Of a stretch of DNA of 35,700 bases, positions 7,525-16,652 are shown piece after piece. Within the stretch, counting starts at the first letter, position 1. Every line of letters starts with the position of its first letter. The position numbers and the translations under genes are program-made. The stretch is from a virus: positions 1-35,700 of the IMG/VR virus record IMGVR_UViG_3300044971_002607. One strand, given 5' to 3'. The notes beneath the pieces are model-generated. The model saw only the letters and a program-made list of their open reading frames with translations. It did no database searches and was not told where the DNA came from.

Positions 7525-8508
7525 TTAACAATTATAACTTATACCTTCGCTAAATTCATTATTTAAAATAGTAGCCTTACCTCTTACCGAAGAGTAGCAT
7601 CCATCAGCATAAGTAAATGCATATTCTTTATCTATTATTACGTTCATATTTGGCCCGAATATATTATCTACATTGAACTCTGAAAAGTCTTGCATATCTT
7701 TATTATATACCTTTGAAATAGGGCATCTTAAGGCCACATTTGCCGCTTTATGGTATTGATAATCGGATAAATAAACATCAAGTTGCCATGATTCTGTAAA
7801 CTGCTCATTTAACGCTATTCTTTCGCCATTACTTTTAATGTAGCTTTTACCATTTGGTGCTAATGTAGGCTTCCATACTTTGCCCCATACCCAAGATGAG
7901 TAATGGTTAGTGTAATTTGATGGAAAACCAAAGCCATTTGGTACATAGTAAAAACCTACAATACTACATTCATTCCTAACTGATTCAGTAAGTTTATAAC
8001 TTGTTGTACTCTTAGCTATTATAGCAAGATCAAGTAATTCTGTTTTATCGCCATTCCATTTTAACTCTATAATAAGATAACATAAGCACCCATATTGTTC
8101 TTCACTAATATCAATATCGTAATTTTGGTAAAATGTTATAGCGTTTGGAGATGCAGGTGCAAAATCATTATAGTTTACATATTGGTTATCGCCATAAAAA
8201 TGCAATAAATAGTCTTGCAACCATATATCAGTAGTGTACATAAATCCTAACCTTGATACTACCATAGCATAAAAAAAATAGTCATTAATAACACCTCCAC
8301 AACTCCACTTATCGCATGGATAAGGTATAGCCAAGTATTCATAAACTGCAGGCTCAGTCGGTATAGGTGCTACTATATTAACTGGAAAAACAGAAAAATA
8401 TCCATCCGGCATAGGCATTGGTCTATCGTATCTAGGTAGGCATTTATCATCGCAATCGTATGCGAATTTAACAAAGCTATTAGGGTAATTATATACTGGT
8501 GTTGGCAT
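7525..8508 (-). CDS. Tail-region structural protein
   Basis: A 327-aa, aromatic- and Asn-rich, beta-type protein without membrane segments or known motifs. Repeated Tyr/Trp/Asp patterns and scattered Cys look like an extracellular virion component. It is coupled to the 775-aa gene by a TAATG overlap (shared base at 8508) and follows the tape measure and fibre genes, so a tail-tip or receptor-related part is likely. This is an inference from position and composition. Confidence 0.6.
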   Translation of the reverse strand: MPTPVYNYPNSFVKFAYDCDDKCLPRYDRPMPMPDGYFSVFPVNIVAPIPTEPAVYEYLAIPYPCDKWSCGGVINDYFFYAMVVSRLGFMYTTDIWLQDYLLHFYGDNQYVNYNDFAPASPNAITFYQNYDIDISEEQYGCLCYLIIELKWNGDKTELLDLAIIAKSTTSYKLTESVRNECSIVGFYYVPNGFGFPSNYTNHYSSWVWGKVWKPTLAPNGKSYIKSNGERIALNEQFTESWQLDVYLSDYQYHKAANVALRCPISKVYNKDMQDFSEFNVDNIFGPNMNVIIDKEYAFTYADGCYSSVRGKATILNNEFSEGISYNC

Positions 8509-10835
8509 TATGGGTATGTTTTTTTAAGTGTTATTTCTGCAACCCCTTGTGTAGGGTTAAATTTAAGTTGCTGTATATATCCGTAACTATAATCAGGGTC
8601 ATTCGGGCAAATGTATGCTATTTTGCCATAAGGGTTAGTAAGTATATCCGCCCAATCTCCACAATTCATTGGGTATTTAAACGTTATCATTTCTGTCGAA
8701 TACATCGGCGAACCATAAAAAGCCTCATCAAATATTGATAATTCAACATTTGAATCTTCACTTATAAATTGCAATGTTTCTAAAACACAATTTTGATTGT
8801 TCATTTCTAAACCGGCGATATAATTACCTTTGCCATTTAAGAAAGTAAGCAAATAATTAAGCGAAGGTTTAACAAATTGCGCTAATGTAGGCACGTGCCT
8901 TAATAGATTTCTTAATGGAGTTATTCTTGCATTTTTTAACGTAAATGGGTCATCGATATTAAAGGATGTGTTTAAAATATCTGCCCCAGTTTCAACTTCG
9001 TATATTAATAAACCACGTTTAACACAAAGAATAAAAATATCGTTATCATACTTCCAATCTTTTTTGCTTACACCATAAAGCCTTCGTGTAACTTCAAGCG
9101 CAAAATCACTCGCTATTAAATCGCTTCTTAAATCTATTTCGTTATTTGCCCTTGCTAAGTTAGTTTGATACTCTCTATCAGCAAATATATCTTTTAGTCC
9201 TCCCTCCTCTATACTTTCCCATTTATTATAACCAATCATGATTTTAGAGAATATACTTTCTTGCTTTATTGTTTTTGTTACTTCTCCTGGGAAGTCGCAA
9301 AATTTTAAGATAGTATTTTGGTAAAAGTATTGAAATGGCTCAACCCTTATCCACTTATAATCACCTCCCCTAATTAAATCAGGCTCTAAACCATAGCCTA
9401 AATTGTGTATCTTATTAAGTCCGTTAAATATAGTATCAAATGAACTTTTTAATGGATATAAATTCAACGATTGGTCTGTTGCACCCCTTGCCTGCAATCC
9501 ACTTAATAAACACTCTAAAGACCCACATCCATCCTCTTCACTTGTATAAGGACTTGAATCATTCCTGCCAAAATAATCAGACTTTACTCTCATGCAGTCA
9601 TTAGTATAGGATTCAACTTGTCTGCTTAATACTTCATTCACCATACTCATTCTCGCCTCATTAGGACTACACTCTGACAAGTTAGTAAGTGAATAGTCAT
9701 ACTTTCTAATCGTTGCGGTCAAATCAAATGGTTGATTAAAAAACTTTCTTGCAACTGCTACATAAATAAAACCATAAAATAAAAAATATCCTTTTGGTAT
9801 AGTAAACGTTCGAGTGAAATTCTCTACAAAAGTATCAGTTCTTGTAAAAGAAGATGGAACTAAACCCCAATAAATACGAGTTCCGTTATATATATTTATA
9901 CCGCCTCCAACTGCAATCGTAGGGTTATACAAATAAGCAATAAATTGTACATAACCATAGTCAAATTCCTGAGTAAAATTAGCGGTGAACATAGTTAAAT
10001 CCACATCAATATCCATTGATAACGTATAAGTATTTTCACATTTTAACTTAGTGCTATCATCTAATAATAATTGTGGACTAAATAATTTTTGATTATGTAA
10101 ATATTGTAATGAGCCTTGTGAAAAATCTCCAACTTTTTTAGTTTGGTCTCCGTTTGCTAATTGCCCTGTATGTAATTGGTCTAATATCTCCTCATCAAGT
10201 ATCGTTTTATGCGGTAAAGTAACAAAAATGTTATCATATCCAAATTGCGCTAATCCATTTGGTCTTGACCCCTTAAAACTTGCTTGTGGAAAATTATAAG
10301 TAAAAGCGTTTGTTTCGTATGTATTTTTAAATTTTAGAGCCTTTGGAGTTAGTTCAATAGGTCTATTTAAGTTCGTGTAATTAGTCAAACCAGTTCCATC
10401 AAAACTCGTTAATTTTGACAAATCAACGCTTTTATTTTTTCTATTTGCAAACAAATAATAGCACCCATCTTGAACTATTCCGCACTTAGTTCTACATTCA
10501 AGTCCACATACAATCTCATAAGTATTAAATTTGAATAAGCCTTTATATACCAACTCCCATACATTTGAAGGCTTACCCCTCCATTCTATTTGTAGTTCTA
10601 CTTTTGCTTCAGTACCATATTGTTCATAAGCTGTATCAAGTATGCTTTTTGCAATTCCATAAAATTCAAAATCAATTCCATCAATATTAATTTTATTAAC
10701 AAACCCATGGGTATTTAACCTCTGTAACTCAAATTGAACTCCATCCCATCCTACCGGCTCATCAATTATTGTTGAATCGCCCAAAGGATTAGTAGTGTAG
10801 TCTATTATTGTAAACTGGAATAATTCGTTTGCCAT
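8508..10835 (-). CDS. Large tail-tip/baseplate-like structural protein
   Basis: A 775-aa protein with many short beta-rich stretches and several Cys pairs, e.g. CGLECRTKCG around residue 110. Its position after tape measure and fibre genes and its size fit a siphophage tail-hub or distal tail structural protein. It could combine distal-tail and tail-associated functions. I see no peptidase or muramidase motif. It starts at ATG 10835, 7 nt after the 50-aa gene stop. Confidence 0.6.
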   Translation of the reverse strand: MANELFQFTIIDYTTNPLGDSTIIDEPVGWDGVQFELQRLNTHGFVNKINIDGIDFEFYGIAKSILDTAYEQYGTEAKVELQIEWRGKPSNVWELVYKGLFKFNTYEIVCGLECRTKCGIVQDGCYYLFANRKNKSVDLSKLTSFDGTGLTNYTNLNRPIELTPKALKFKNTYETNAFTYNFPQASFKGSRPNGLAQFGYDNIFVTLPHKTILDEEILDQLHTGQLANGDQTKKVGDFSQGSLQYLHNQKLFSPQLLLDDSTKLKCENTYTLSMDIDVDLTMFTANFTQEFDYGYVQFIAYLYNPTIAVGGGINIYNGTRIYWGLVPSSFTRTDTFVENFTRTFTIPKGYFLFYGFIYVAVARKFFNQPFDLTATIRKYDYSLTNLSECSPNEARMSMVNEVLSRQVESYTNDCMRVKSDYFGRNDSSPYTSEEDGCGSLECLLSGLQARGATDQSLNLYPLKSSFDTIFNGLNKIHNLGYGLEPDLIRGGDYKWIRVEPFQYFYQNTILKFCDFPGEVTKTIKQESIFSKIMIGYNKWESIEEGGLKDIFADREYQTNLARANNEIDLRSDLIASDFALEVTRRLYGVSKKDWKYDNDIFILCVKRGLLIYEVETGADILNTSFNIDDPFTLKNARITPLRNLLRHVPTLAQFVKPSLNYLLTFLNGKGNYIAGLEMNNQNCVLETLQFISEDSNVELSIFDEAFYGSPMYSTEMITFKYPMNCGDWADILTNPYGKIAYICPNDPDYSYGYIQQLKFNPTQGVAEITLKKTYP

Positions 10836-10842
10836 TGTTTAT

Positions 10843-10995
10843 TTAGTTTTGTATCTCATCTTCAAAATATTCCTCATCGACCTCCTCCGTTCCTTTAAAT
10901 TCAAGTATCGCAACGCCTTTTTCATCAAATAAAATATTGCCTTGCTCATCTAATACCTGAGCCCAAATATCTTGTTTTATCGTTCTTATTGCCAT
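10843..10995 (-). CDS. Small acidic tail-operon protein (50 aa)
   Basis: A 50-codon ORF with ATG at 10993-10995 sharing one base with the TAA of the fibre gene (TAATG) and TAA at 10843-10845. The N terminus is compact (MAIRTIKQDIWAQVLDEQGN) and the C-terminal third is very acidic. It fills the gap between two large tail genes exactly, which supports it being real. Function not recognised. A small fibre chaperone or adaptor would fit its place. Confidence 0.65.
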   Translation of the reverse strand: MAIRTIKQDIWAQVLDEQGNILFDEKGVAILEFKGTEEVDEEYFEDEIQN

Positions 10996-12215
10996 TATAT
11001 TGTCCTTGTTATTTTAAAGTAATAAGCATCTATATCCATTAATTGACTACTTGAACCACTTACCTTATGCAATACAAACCACAATAACAAATAAGTAGTA
11101 GTAGGTATATTCGTTGTAATCGTTCCCTGACTAACATTGTTTATAAAAAATTCCACGCTTGTTCCCGCTGCATTTATTCGCCATTCTAATTTGTCCCAGT
11201 TCGTTGAAGTAGCTGGCGCAATAGTAGTATTTATTATCGTTTCTACGTTTGCATTTCTGCATACACACTCATATTTGCCACTATTTACGTTATCTGAATA
11301 CCTAAAAAATATACCCGAAGCTGGATTTGCATTGTAAGCCGCAGTTATTAGTCCAACTCTTATAATATATCTATTAGTCGAATCGCTTAACTGATTCATA
11401 TTGCACCTGCCTACAAAAGTAGCAGCATAAGTACTCGGTCTAAATCCACCTATTTGCTGAGGATTTGTTTGTAATGAAAGGCCGGTACTTGCAGTAGTTC
11501 CGCTTGTTAGCCTTACCACACCCACCGCATTTGTATAAGTATGCGATAATAATGCACCCGCTTGACCACTCCCTCCTTGCGTTCCAAATGTATAGTTAAA
11601 TGTACTACCTTGGCTTGTATCAAAAACAAAATCTTGAAAGAATATTTGCTCACTTAATGGATTATATCCACTTGTAGTTATATCTCCACTCCCTAATATT
11701 GAGTTCCCATTGATAGTCTTTATATTCGTTCCACTTACTAAAATAGCTTGATATAAAGTATTGAGAGTATTCTTTATGTTTAACCAACTTATTTTTTTAA
11801 GTATGTTTGAAGCGGCACTATCCATAAGTCCAAACATATCGGCATCTACCGGAGTTGTTTTTGCGGTTGCTGAATCAATCAACGCCCCCTCGCTAACCAA
11901 AGTATCTCCAGCACCTTCCGCTTTTAAATTGTCTGTTAAAAAAACAATTTTGCTACCAGTCAAAAAGTTTACATAGTTATTAGAGTTTGAACTATAAATA
12001 CAGTTTGCTCTTATAATAGTATTGTCAAAGTAAATACCTAAACCACACTCCCACTCAACTCCTAATAAATCAGAGATATAATAATAAATTGAACTTCCAT
12101 CCTCTGTTATACTGCCAAAAGATACATACCCGGATACTGCACCCAATAAAATTATATGGTCGTAACCATACGAAGAAGTGGTTTCTTGAACATTATCTTT
12201 AATTATTGGTATCAT
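10995..12215 (-). CDS. Tail fibre / receptor-binding protein candidate
   Basis: A 406-aa protein with modular fibre features. A short N-terminal attachment part is followed by a helical linker with the fibre-like segment SGTNIKTINGNSILGSGDIT (about residues 160-180), a phrase common to phage tail fibres. A Gly/Ser/Thr-rich beta domain of about 200 residues follows (GSTFNYTFGTQGGSGQAG and onward), resembling jelly-roll or concanavalin-like carbohydrate-binding heads. It lies right after the tape measure gene. The C-terminal domain is probably the host-recognition part. Confidence 0.75.
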   Translation of the reverse strand: MIPIIKDNVQETTSSYGYDHIILLGAVSGYVSFGSITEDGSSIYYYISDLLGVEWECGLGIYFDNTIIRANCIYSSNSNNYVNFLTGSKIVFLTDNLKAEGAGDTLVSEGALIDSATAKTTPVDADMFGLMDSAASNILKKISWLNIKNTLNTLYQAILVSGTNIKTINGNSILGSGDITTSGYNPLSEQIFFQDFVFDTSQGSTFNYTFGTQGGSGQAGALLSHTYTNAVGVVRLTSGTTASTGLSLQTNPQQIGGFRPSTYAATFVGRCNMNQLSDSTNRYIIRVGLITAAYNANPASGIFFRYSDNVNSGKYECVCRNANVETIINTTIAPATSTNWDKLEWRINAAGTSVEFFINNVSQGTITTNIPTTTYLLLWFVLHKVSGSSSQLMDIDAYYFKITRTI

Positions 12216-12261
12216 TAATAATTTTGCGCTAAATTAATACCTTTTATAGTCTTTTTTTTTA

Positions 12262-14736
12262 TTAAAAATCAACATAATTATTCATAATTTGAGTGCCTCC
12301 AATAGAGGTATTAACGCCTCTTTTATCGATACTTACTCTAAGCATAGGGTTTTCTTTCAATTTATCGCCTATAACCTCACCGAGTTTATTATAATTAATA
12401 GCAACCGCCCTTGATGGCTCTTTTGGTATGCTTAATTGTAAATTGTTCATTTGCTCCAGCATTGAAACTCCGTATTTTTTTACAGCTTCTTTTCTGAATA
12501 CAAACTCATTACCCTCTACCTCGATAACTTCACCTCCAGCACTATGAGGTTTACCATTTATTAGTCCTAATCGCTTCGCCACGCTTCCCCCTTTCTCAAA
12601 CTTTGGAGGCTTTTGGTTTTTTATTAACGTTACCTGTGCCGCTGTTTGAAGTAATACAGCACCAAGTAAAAATGGCCAAGCCGGAGGAACGCTATTTGCG
12701 AAAATATTAGTCGCTGCAAGTGCGCCGTTCATTATTGCCTGAGCCTCTTTTGCTGATTGCTCTGACTTCCATGCTTTTAATTTAGCTTCACCTTCTAATG
12801 CTTTATATTTATCGTTTATCGCCTTTTTATCCCTTTCAGTTAAATTTTCATTATTTAATTCATACTCCCTTTTAGTATTTATAGAATCTATTTCAGTTTG
12901 TAATTGATTGGCTATGTATTGAGCGTTTAGTTCAAATGCAGTTTTTTGTATCTCTGTGCTTAAATTCATTATCTCTTGACGAAAATTAGCACTTTCTTGC
13001 ATTTTTTGGTCAATTTTATCTAAATTATTTTTCTCTATCTCATACCTTAGGTCGGATTCTTTTTTGGTTAGTTCAGTATTTTTTTGCTCATATTGCTCTT
13101 TATTAATCGCCCCCTTTGTGAATAATTCAAATAATTTGTCTTGCTGTATTTGATTTAACTCCAAAGACCTTTCTAATACATCGCCCTCGTTATCTAATTT
13201 AGATTGTGCTTTATCACTTGCAAAAAGTTCCTCTTGTTTGTATAATTGTTTTAATTCCTCGATATACCTCTCATCCTCGGCAAGTAAACTATCGTATGCC
13301 TTTACTTCATCATCGTGAAATTTTTTATTTGCCTCCTCCTGCGCTTTTCTTTTTTGTTCATAAAACTTATATAGATTTTCCAGCCTTATCCTATCTTGCT
13401 CTCGTTCTTGGTTTTGTCTATTTGTGTTAATAGCATTTAACCTATTAAACTCCTCCTCTGCCTCTTTTAATCTTTTTTCCTTTGCCGCTTTGTTTATTTC
13501 AGTTCGTAGCTTTTCAATTTCAACTAACTTAGCATTATATTCCTCAGACCCTTTCTCCAATAACATCAACTCATCTTTCAATAATTTAAGCCTCATTGAG
13601 TTTACATCTTTGCCCTGCGCTTCTAATATAGCTATTTGTTGCTTTCTTTGTTCAATACTATTTTTTAACGTTTCCTCCTTTAAAGACTTATTGTAAGATT
13701 CAGTATATGCGTTTGATATTCTTTTACCGGCTTGACTATAATCTTTTTTTAGTTCATCCCAGTTCAAACTTAATACATCGTAAATTATTTCTCCAACTAC
13801 CTTAAATGATTCAATAGTTCCCGATATTGCACCCATTGCCTTTGACTTAAAATTGTCAAAAAATTTGCCAACGGATTCTAAAGCCGGAAAAGATTCTTTC
13901 ATCGCTTTTGTAAAAGAACTCCAATTCGCTACCAACGCGCCTAAGCCTATAACTAATAACCCTATACCGGTACTTGCAAGTGCTATTCTAAATAATTTCA
14001 ATGCCCCAGTGCTTTCGCCAACTACAAAGCCATAAGTAGCTTGAGAAGCAGAAGCTAATGCAGTTGATATGGCTGATTCTTTTTGCATTAAATTTTGAAT
14101 CTGTTGCAATCCATTTGCCAAAGCCATAATTCCGTTCAGCTTTATAAGTGTTTGCTCTAATTCTTTCGACTTCGTGCCAAATAAAGCCTGAGTTCCCGCG
14201 GCTATTTCTGTAACAGCAACTATACCTTGCACCCCTTGTATTGTTGCATCTATTCCCCTTGTATCACTACCTAAATTCTTAAATTTTGTATTTAAATCAC
14301 CCATTTGGTCTTTTAGTTCGCCTCCTTGTTTCTCTAATTCGCCAAGTTTAGCCTTTAAATTTTGATAGGTACTGGTATTCTTTAGGCCAGCCTTTTCAAG
14401 TTCATTCATTGTGTAGTTTACTCCATCAATAGCCTTTTTTGTGTCGGCAAATTGCTTTTTTAATGTATCGGTAGATTTATTAAGACTTTCTACTGAAAGT
14501 TCTGAGGCTTTTATTTCAGCATCTAATTCTTTATATGCTTTGCTTTCTTTATCTAATTGAGCGAGTTGAGCCTTTCTCGCATCCATAGCCTTATTATATT
14601 CCTTTACCGAGGTAGTGCCTGATTCGACTGCGTTGGTTAGTTCTTGCTGACTTTTGGCCGCATCTTGCAAGTCTTTTTTGAACTTATCTGCGCCCTCGGT
14701 CTCAACCTTGTATATGATATTCTCTACTACTGCCAT
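12262..14736 (-). CDS. Tail tape measure protein
   Basis: An 824-aa protein with very long heptad-rich coiled coils (residues 1-160 and about 335-620), a central hydrophobic stretch (about 247-270, IALASTGIGLLVIGLGALV) and a C-terminal globular part with KFEKGGSVAKRLG. This is the classic architecture of siphophage tape measures, which set tail length and help DNA cross the membrane. It is the first gene of the tail unit, behind its own promoter (14753-14783) and after a terminator. No lysozyme-like domain is seen. Confidence 0.88.
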   Translation of the reverse strand: MAVVENIIYKVETEGADKFKKDLQDAAKSQQELTNAVESGTTSVKEYNKAMDARKAQLAQLDKESKAYKELDAEIKASELSVESLNKSTDTLKKQFADTKKAIDGVNYTMNELEKAGLKNTSTYQNLKAKLGELEKQGGELKDQMGDLNTKFKNLGSDTRGIDATIQGVQGIVAVTEIAAGTQALFGTKSKELEQTLIKLNGIMALANGLQQIQNLMQKESAISTALASASQATYGFVVGESTGALKLFRIALASTGIGLLVIGLGALVANWSSFTKAMKESFPALESVGKFFDNFKSKAMGAISGTIESFKVVGEIIYDVLSLNWDELKKDYSQAGKRISNAYTESYNKSLKEETLKNSIEQRKQQIAILEAQGKDVNSMRLKLLKDELMLLEKGSEEYNAKLVEIEKLRTEINKAAKEKRLKEAEEEFNRLNAINTNRQNQEREQDRIRLENLYKFYEQKRKAQEEANKKFHDDEVKAYDSLLAEDERYIEELKQLYKQEELFASDKAQSKLDNEGDVLERSLELNQIQQDKLFELFTKGAINKEQYEQKNTELTKKESDLRYEIEKNNLDKIDQKMQESANFRQEIMNLSTEIQKTAFELNAQYIANQLQTEIDSINTKREYELNNENLTERDKKAINDKYKALEGEAKLKAWKSEQSAKEAQAIMNGALAATNIFANSVPPAWPFLLGAVLLQTAAQVTLIKNQKPPKFEKGGSVAKRLGLINGKPHSAGGEVIEVEGNEFVFRKEAVKKYGVSMLEQMNNLQLSIPKEPSRAVAINYNKLGEVIGDKLKENPMLRVSIDKRGVNTSIGGTQIMNNYVDF

Positions 14737-14752
14737 TATTGGATATTTTACA

Positions 14753-14783
14753 CAAAATTAAAGCATTGCAAAGTATTTATTTT
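14753..14783 (-). promoter_or_regulatory. Late-type promoter of the tail operon
   Basis: The minus strand has AAAATAAATACTT, exactly 10 nt, then TAATTTTG (14760-14753), a match to TAnnTTTG. It starts just after the terminator of the previous unit, so the tail operon has its own transcription start. The 16 nt between the -7 element and the ATG give a very short leader. Confidence 0.6.
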
Positions 14784-14785
14784 AA

Positions 14786-14818
14786 ATAAAAAAGCCTCCG
14801 TTATCACAACGAAGGCTT
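14786..14818 (-). terminator. Rho-independent terminator after the metallophosphoesterase gene
   Basis: An inverted repeat with arms 14792-14802 and 14808-14818 (10 of 11 pairs, one C/A mismatch) and a 5-nt loop is followed on the minus strand by a run of Ts. It lies 68 nt after the stop at 14886 and directly before the tail promoter, cleanly separating two units. Confidence 0.85.
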
Positions 14819-14885
14819 CTTAACAAACAAATATGATACAATCAAATCAAAAGTATTACTTTGAACTCCTTACTCAATTTTTCTT

Positions 14886-15881
14886 TTACACAATTTTATA
14901 ATCAATTATTCTTATGTTTTTAAGCTGATAGTTTCCATTTGACGATACTTGAACGTGAGCAAAGCCATGATTGTAATTGTTATAAGGCGCATATTCAGGC
15001 TCTAAACCGCATAAACATCCCATACTCCAAGTAGTAGTTACTTCACCGCTTAAACTTTTCTCTGTGTGCTCACTCGTTCTATGGTGATGCCCTACTATTG
15101 CGCTCTCTTTTGCTTTCATGTATAAGCCTCTTGCCGGGTTTACCGGAGGCGCAAATCCTCCATACCATTCGTGTCCATGCAAAATAGGAAGTTTACCAGC
15201 GTATGCTATTTGTTTATCCTCTATTAGATGCACTCCAAGTTCACCAAACCGAAGCAAATGAGCAAGTTTAAAGTCATCAACTCCAAGCAGTTCAGGTGCT
15301 CTTAACATCAAATAGTCCTCATAACGCTTTTCGTGGTTGCCTATCTTATAATATATAGGGCAATCAAATGTTTCTTTTAATAGCCTTAAAAACTCTCTTC
15401 CCATTTCAATTTCACCGGCAAAATCTCTAAGCCGCCTATCCTTTGTGAACCTACTGCATTGATAAAAGTCAAGTATATCTCCATTTAGATAGATAGTGTT
15501 TACTTTATTATCCAAACCATACTCAAGTGCTAATTGTAGCGCCTTGTTGTCCTGGTAAGGAAAATGAATATCCGACAAGATAAGTATATTATTCTGCCCC
15601 TTTGGTAGCGTAAAAGGCTCTATTTTAGTGTAATCGCTTTCGGGTAACTTCCGGGACATTGCAATCTTTCTTTGTTCTTCCGTTCGTTGCAATATTATAG
15701 TTCTTTGTGTACCATTCTTCTCGCCTCGGTATTCACGAACCATACTTCTTACATTTTCCAAAGAAGTGAAATCCAACTTATTCTCATTGAATATCATCCG
15801 AGCAAGTCCATTCGTAGTTGCGTTTGGAAAATTTTTAATATATTCAATTACAATATCAGAGTGGTATTGTTTATTCGCCAT
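14886..15881 (-). CDS. Phage calcineurin-like metallophosphoesterase
   Basis: A 331-aa protein with an N-terminal helical, HTH-like region (1-60) and a metallophosphoesterase domain with the full metal-ligand set: SDIHFP (103-108; D, H), NGDILD (133-138), GNHE (181-184), HGHE (235-238) and GHHH (264-267). This type is common in tailed phages of Bacteroidota. The substrate is unknown: nucleic acid ends, cyclic nucleotides or signalling nucleotides are possible, and removal of defence second messengers is only speculation. It has its own late-type promoter and a terminator behind it. Confidence 0.85.
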   Translation of the reverse strand: MANKQYHSDIVIEYIKNFPNATTNGLARMIFNENKLDFTSLENVRSMVREYRGEKNGTQRTIILQRTEEQRKIAMSRKLPESDYTKIEPFTLPKGQNNILILSDIHFPYQDNKALQLALEYGLDNKVNTIYLNGDILDFYQCSRFTKDRRLRDFAGEIEMGREFLRLLKETFDCPIYYKIGNHEKRYEDYLMLRAPELLGVDDFKLAHLLRFGELGVHLIEDKQIAYAGKLPILHGHEWYGGFAPPVNPARGLYMKAKESAIVGHHHRTSEHTEKSLSGEVTTTWSMGCLCGLEPEYAPYNNYNHGFAHVQVSSNGNYQLKNIRIIDYKIV

Positions 15882-15888
15882 CTTGATA

Positions 15889-15924
15889 CAAAAGTAAATT
15901 AGGCAAAAGTATTTATTTTTAGTG
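15889..15924 (-). promoter_or_regulatory. Late-type promoter with two TAnnTTTG elements
   Basis: On the minus strand AAAATAAATACTT is followed by 10 nt and then TACTTTTG (15896-15889). A second TACTTTTG lies at 15911-15904, overlapping the upstream element. The proximal one ends 7 nt before the ATG at 15881, giving an almost leaderless transcript. Confidence 0.55.
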
Positions 15925-16050
15925 CTTTTGTTGCCTCCTCCTTATGCTTTCCTCAATAAAACTATTCAAGTAACTCATATACTGGTCGATGCTTAATGCG
16001 TGTAATGTAGGTAGGCTTATATCGTATTCCTTACACAGCGATACCTCCAT
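15919..16050 (-). CDS. Short ORF or -1 frameshift extension of the 198-aa gene
   Basis: From ATG 16050 this reads as a 43-aa protein (MEVSLCKEYDISLPTLHALS...), 5 nt after the stop of the preceding gene. The same frame is open upstream through the preceding gene back to a T10 run (16189-16180), so a -1 shift there would fuse it to that protein, giving 244 aa. The segment with LCKEYDISLPTLHAL resembles the C-terminal extension of tail assembly chaperones. I cannot tell whether it is expressed alone, fused, or both. Confidence 0.6.
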   Translation of the reverse strand: MEVSLCKEYDISLPTLHALSIDQYMSYLNSFIEESIRRRQQKH

Positions 16051-16055
16051 GCTAT

Positions 16056-16652
16056 CTAAGTCTTTTGCGTATTCGTATATATTTTCATATTGTCCACTTG
16101 CTCCCTCATTTTCACTAAATACGTAGGTATATCTTGCTCGTAAGTACCCAACAAGTCCTCTAAACTTTTCTTGACTTTCAAAAAAAAAATTTCTCTCATC
16201 TCCGGCTCTTTCTCCAATAAAGCCAGCTTCTTTTTGTTATTCTCCTCCGAGTAGCCATATTTAGTTTCGCCCTCAACAAGATAAAAGCAACAAAACATTG
16301 AACTGATAAGGCTATCGTTTATAGTCTTTATACCTATTATCTTATTTTCCCAATAGTTAGCAAGTTGATTCATATTGGTAGCGAATTTAACGTAGTTCTT
16401 AAATTCTCCCACCTCCAAGGCTTCGAGGCTTCTCGCTTGTACTTCATGAATTGACCTCTCCCATTCTGCTTTCGTTTGCCCGAATATCTCTACATTTGCT
16501 AAGTGCGATTGGATAGCTGTATAATATCTCGAAGCTATATTGCCCCAGTCCTCAGTTCTGTAAGTATATAGTCGAGTGCCATCCCTGAAAGTGTGAACGT
16601 GGTCGAGTGTTAGTTCTTTCTTTTTAAATAAGTTCTTAATTCTGTTTAACAT
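16056..16652 (-). CDS. Terminase-linked protein with slippery site; candidate tail assembly chaperone
   Basis: A 198-aa, helical, charged protein. No enzyme motif is visible. Segments such as MFCCFYLVEGE (about 119-129) and the late run at residues 155-158 encoded by T10 stand out. The reading frame crosses TTT TTT TTG, a canonical -1 slippery arrangement, and the -1 frame continues to 15919. Programmed slippage of this kind is known for lambda G/GT tail chaperones. The gene overlaps the terminase by 17 nt and lies two genes before the tape measure, which is compatible with, but not proof of, that role. Confidence 0.65.
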   Translation of the reverse strand: MLNRIKNLFKKKELTLDHVHTFRDGTRLYTYRTEDWGNIASRYYTAIQSHLANVEIFGQTKAEWERSIHEVQARSLEALEVGEFKNYVKFATNMNQLANYWENKIIGIKTINDSLISSMFCCFYLVEGETKYGYSEENNKKKLALLEKEPEMREIFFLKVKKSLEDLLGTYEQDIPTYLVKMREQVDNMKIYTNTQKT

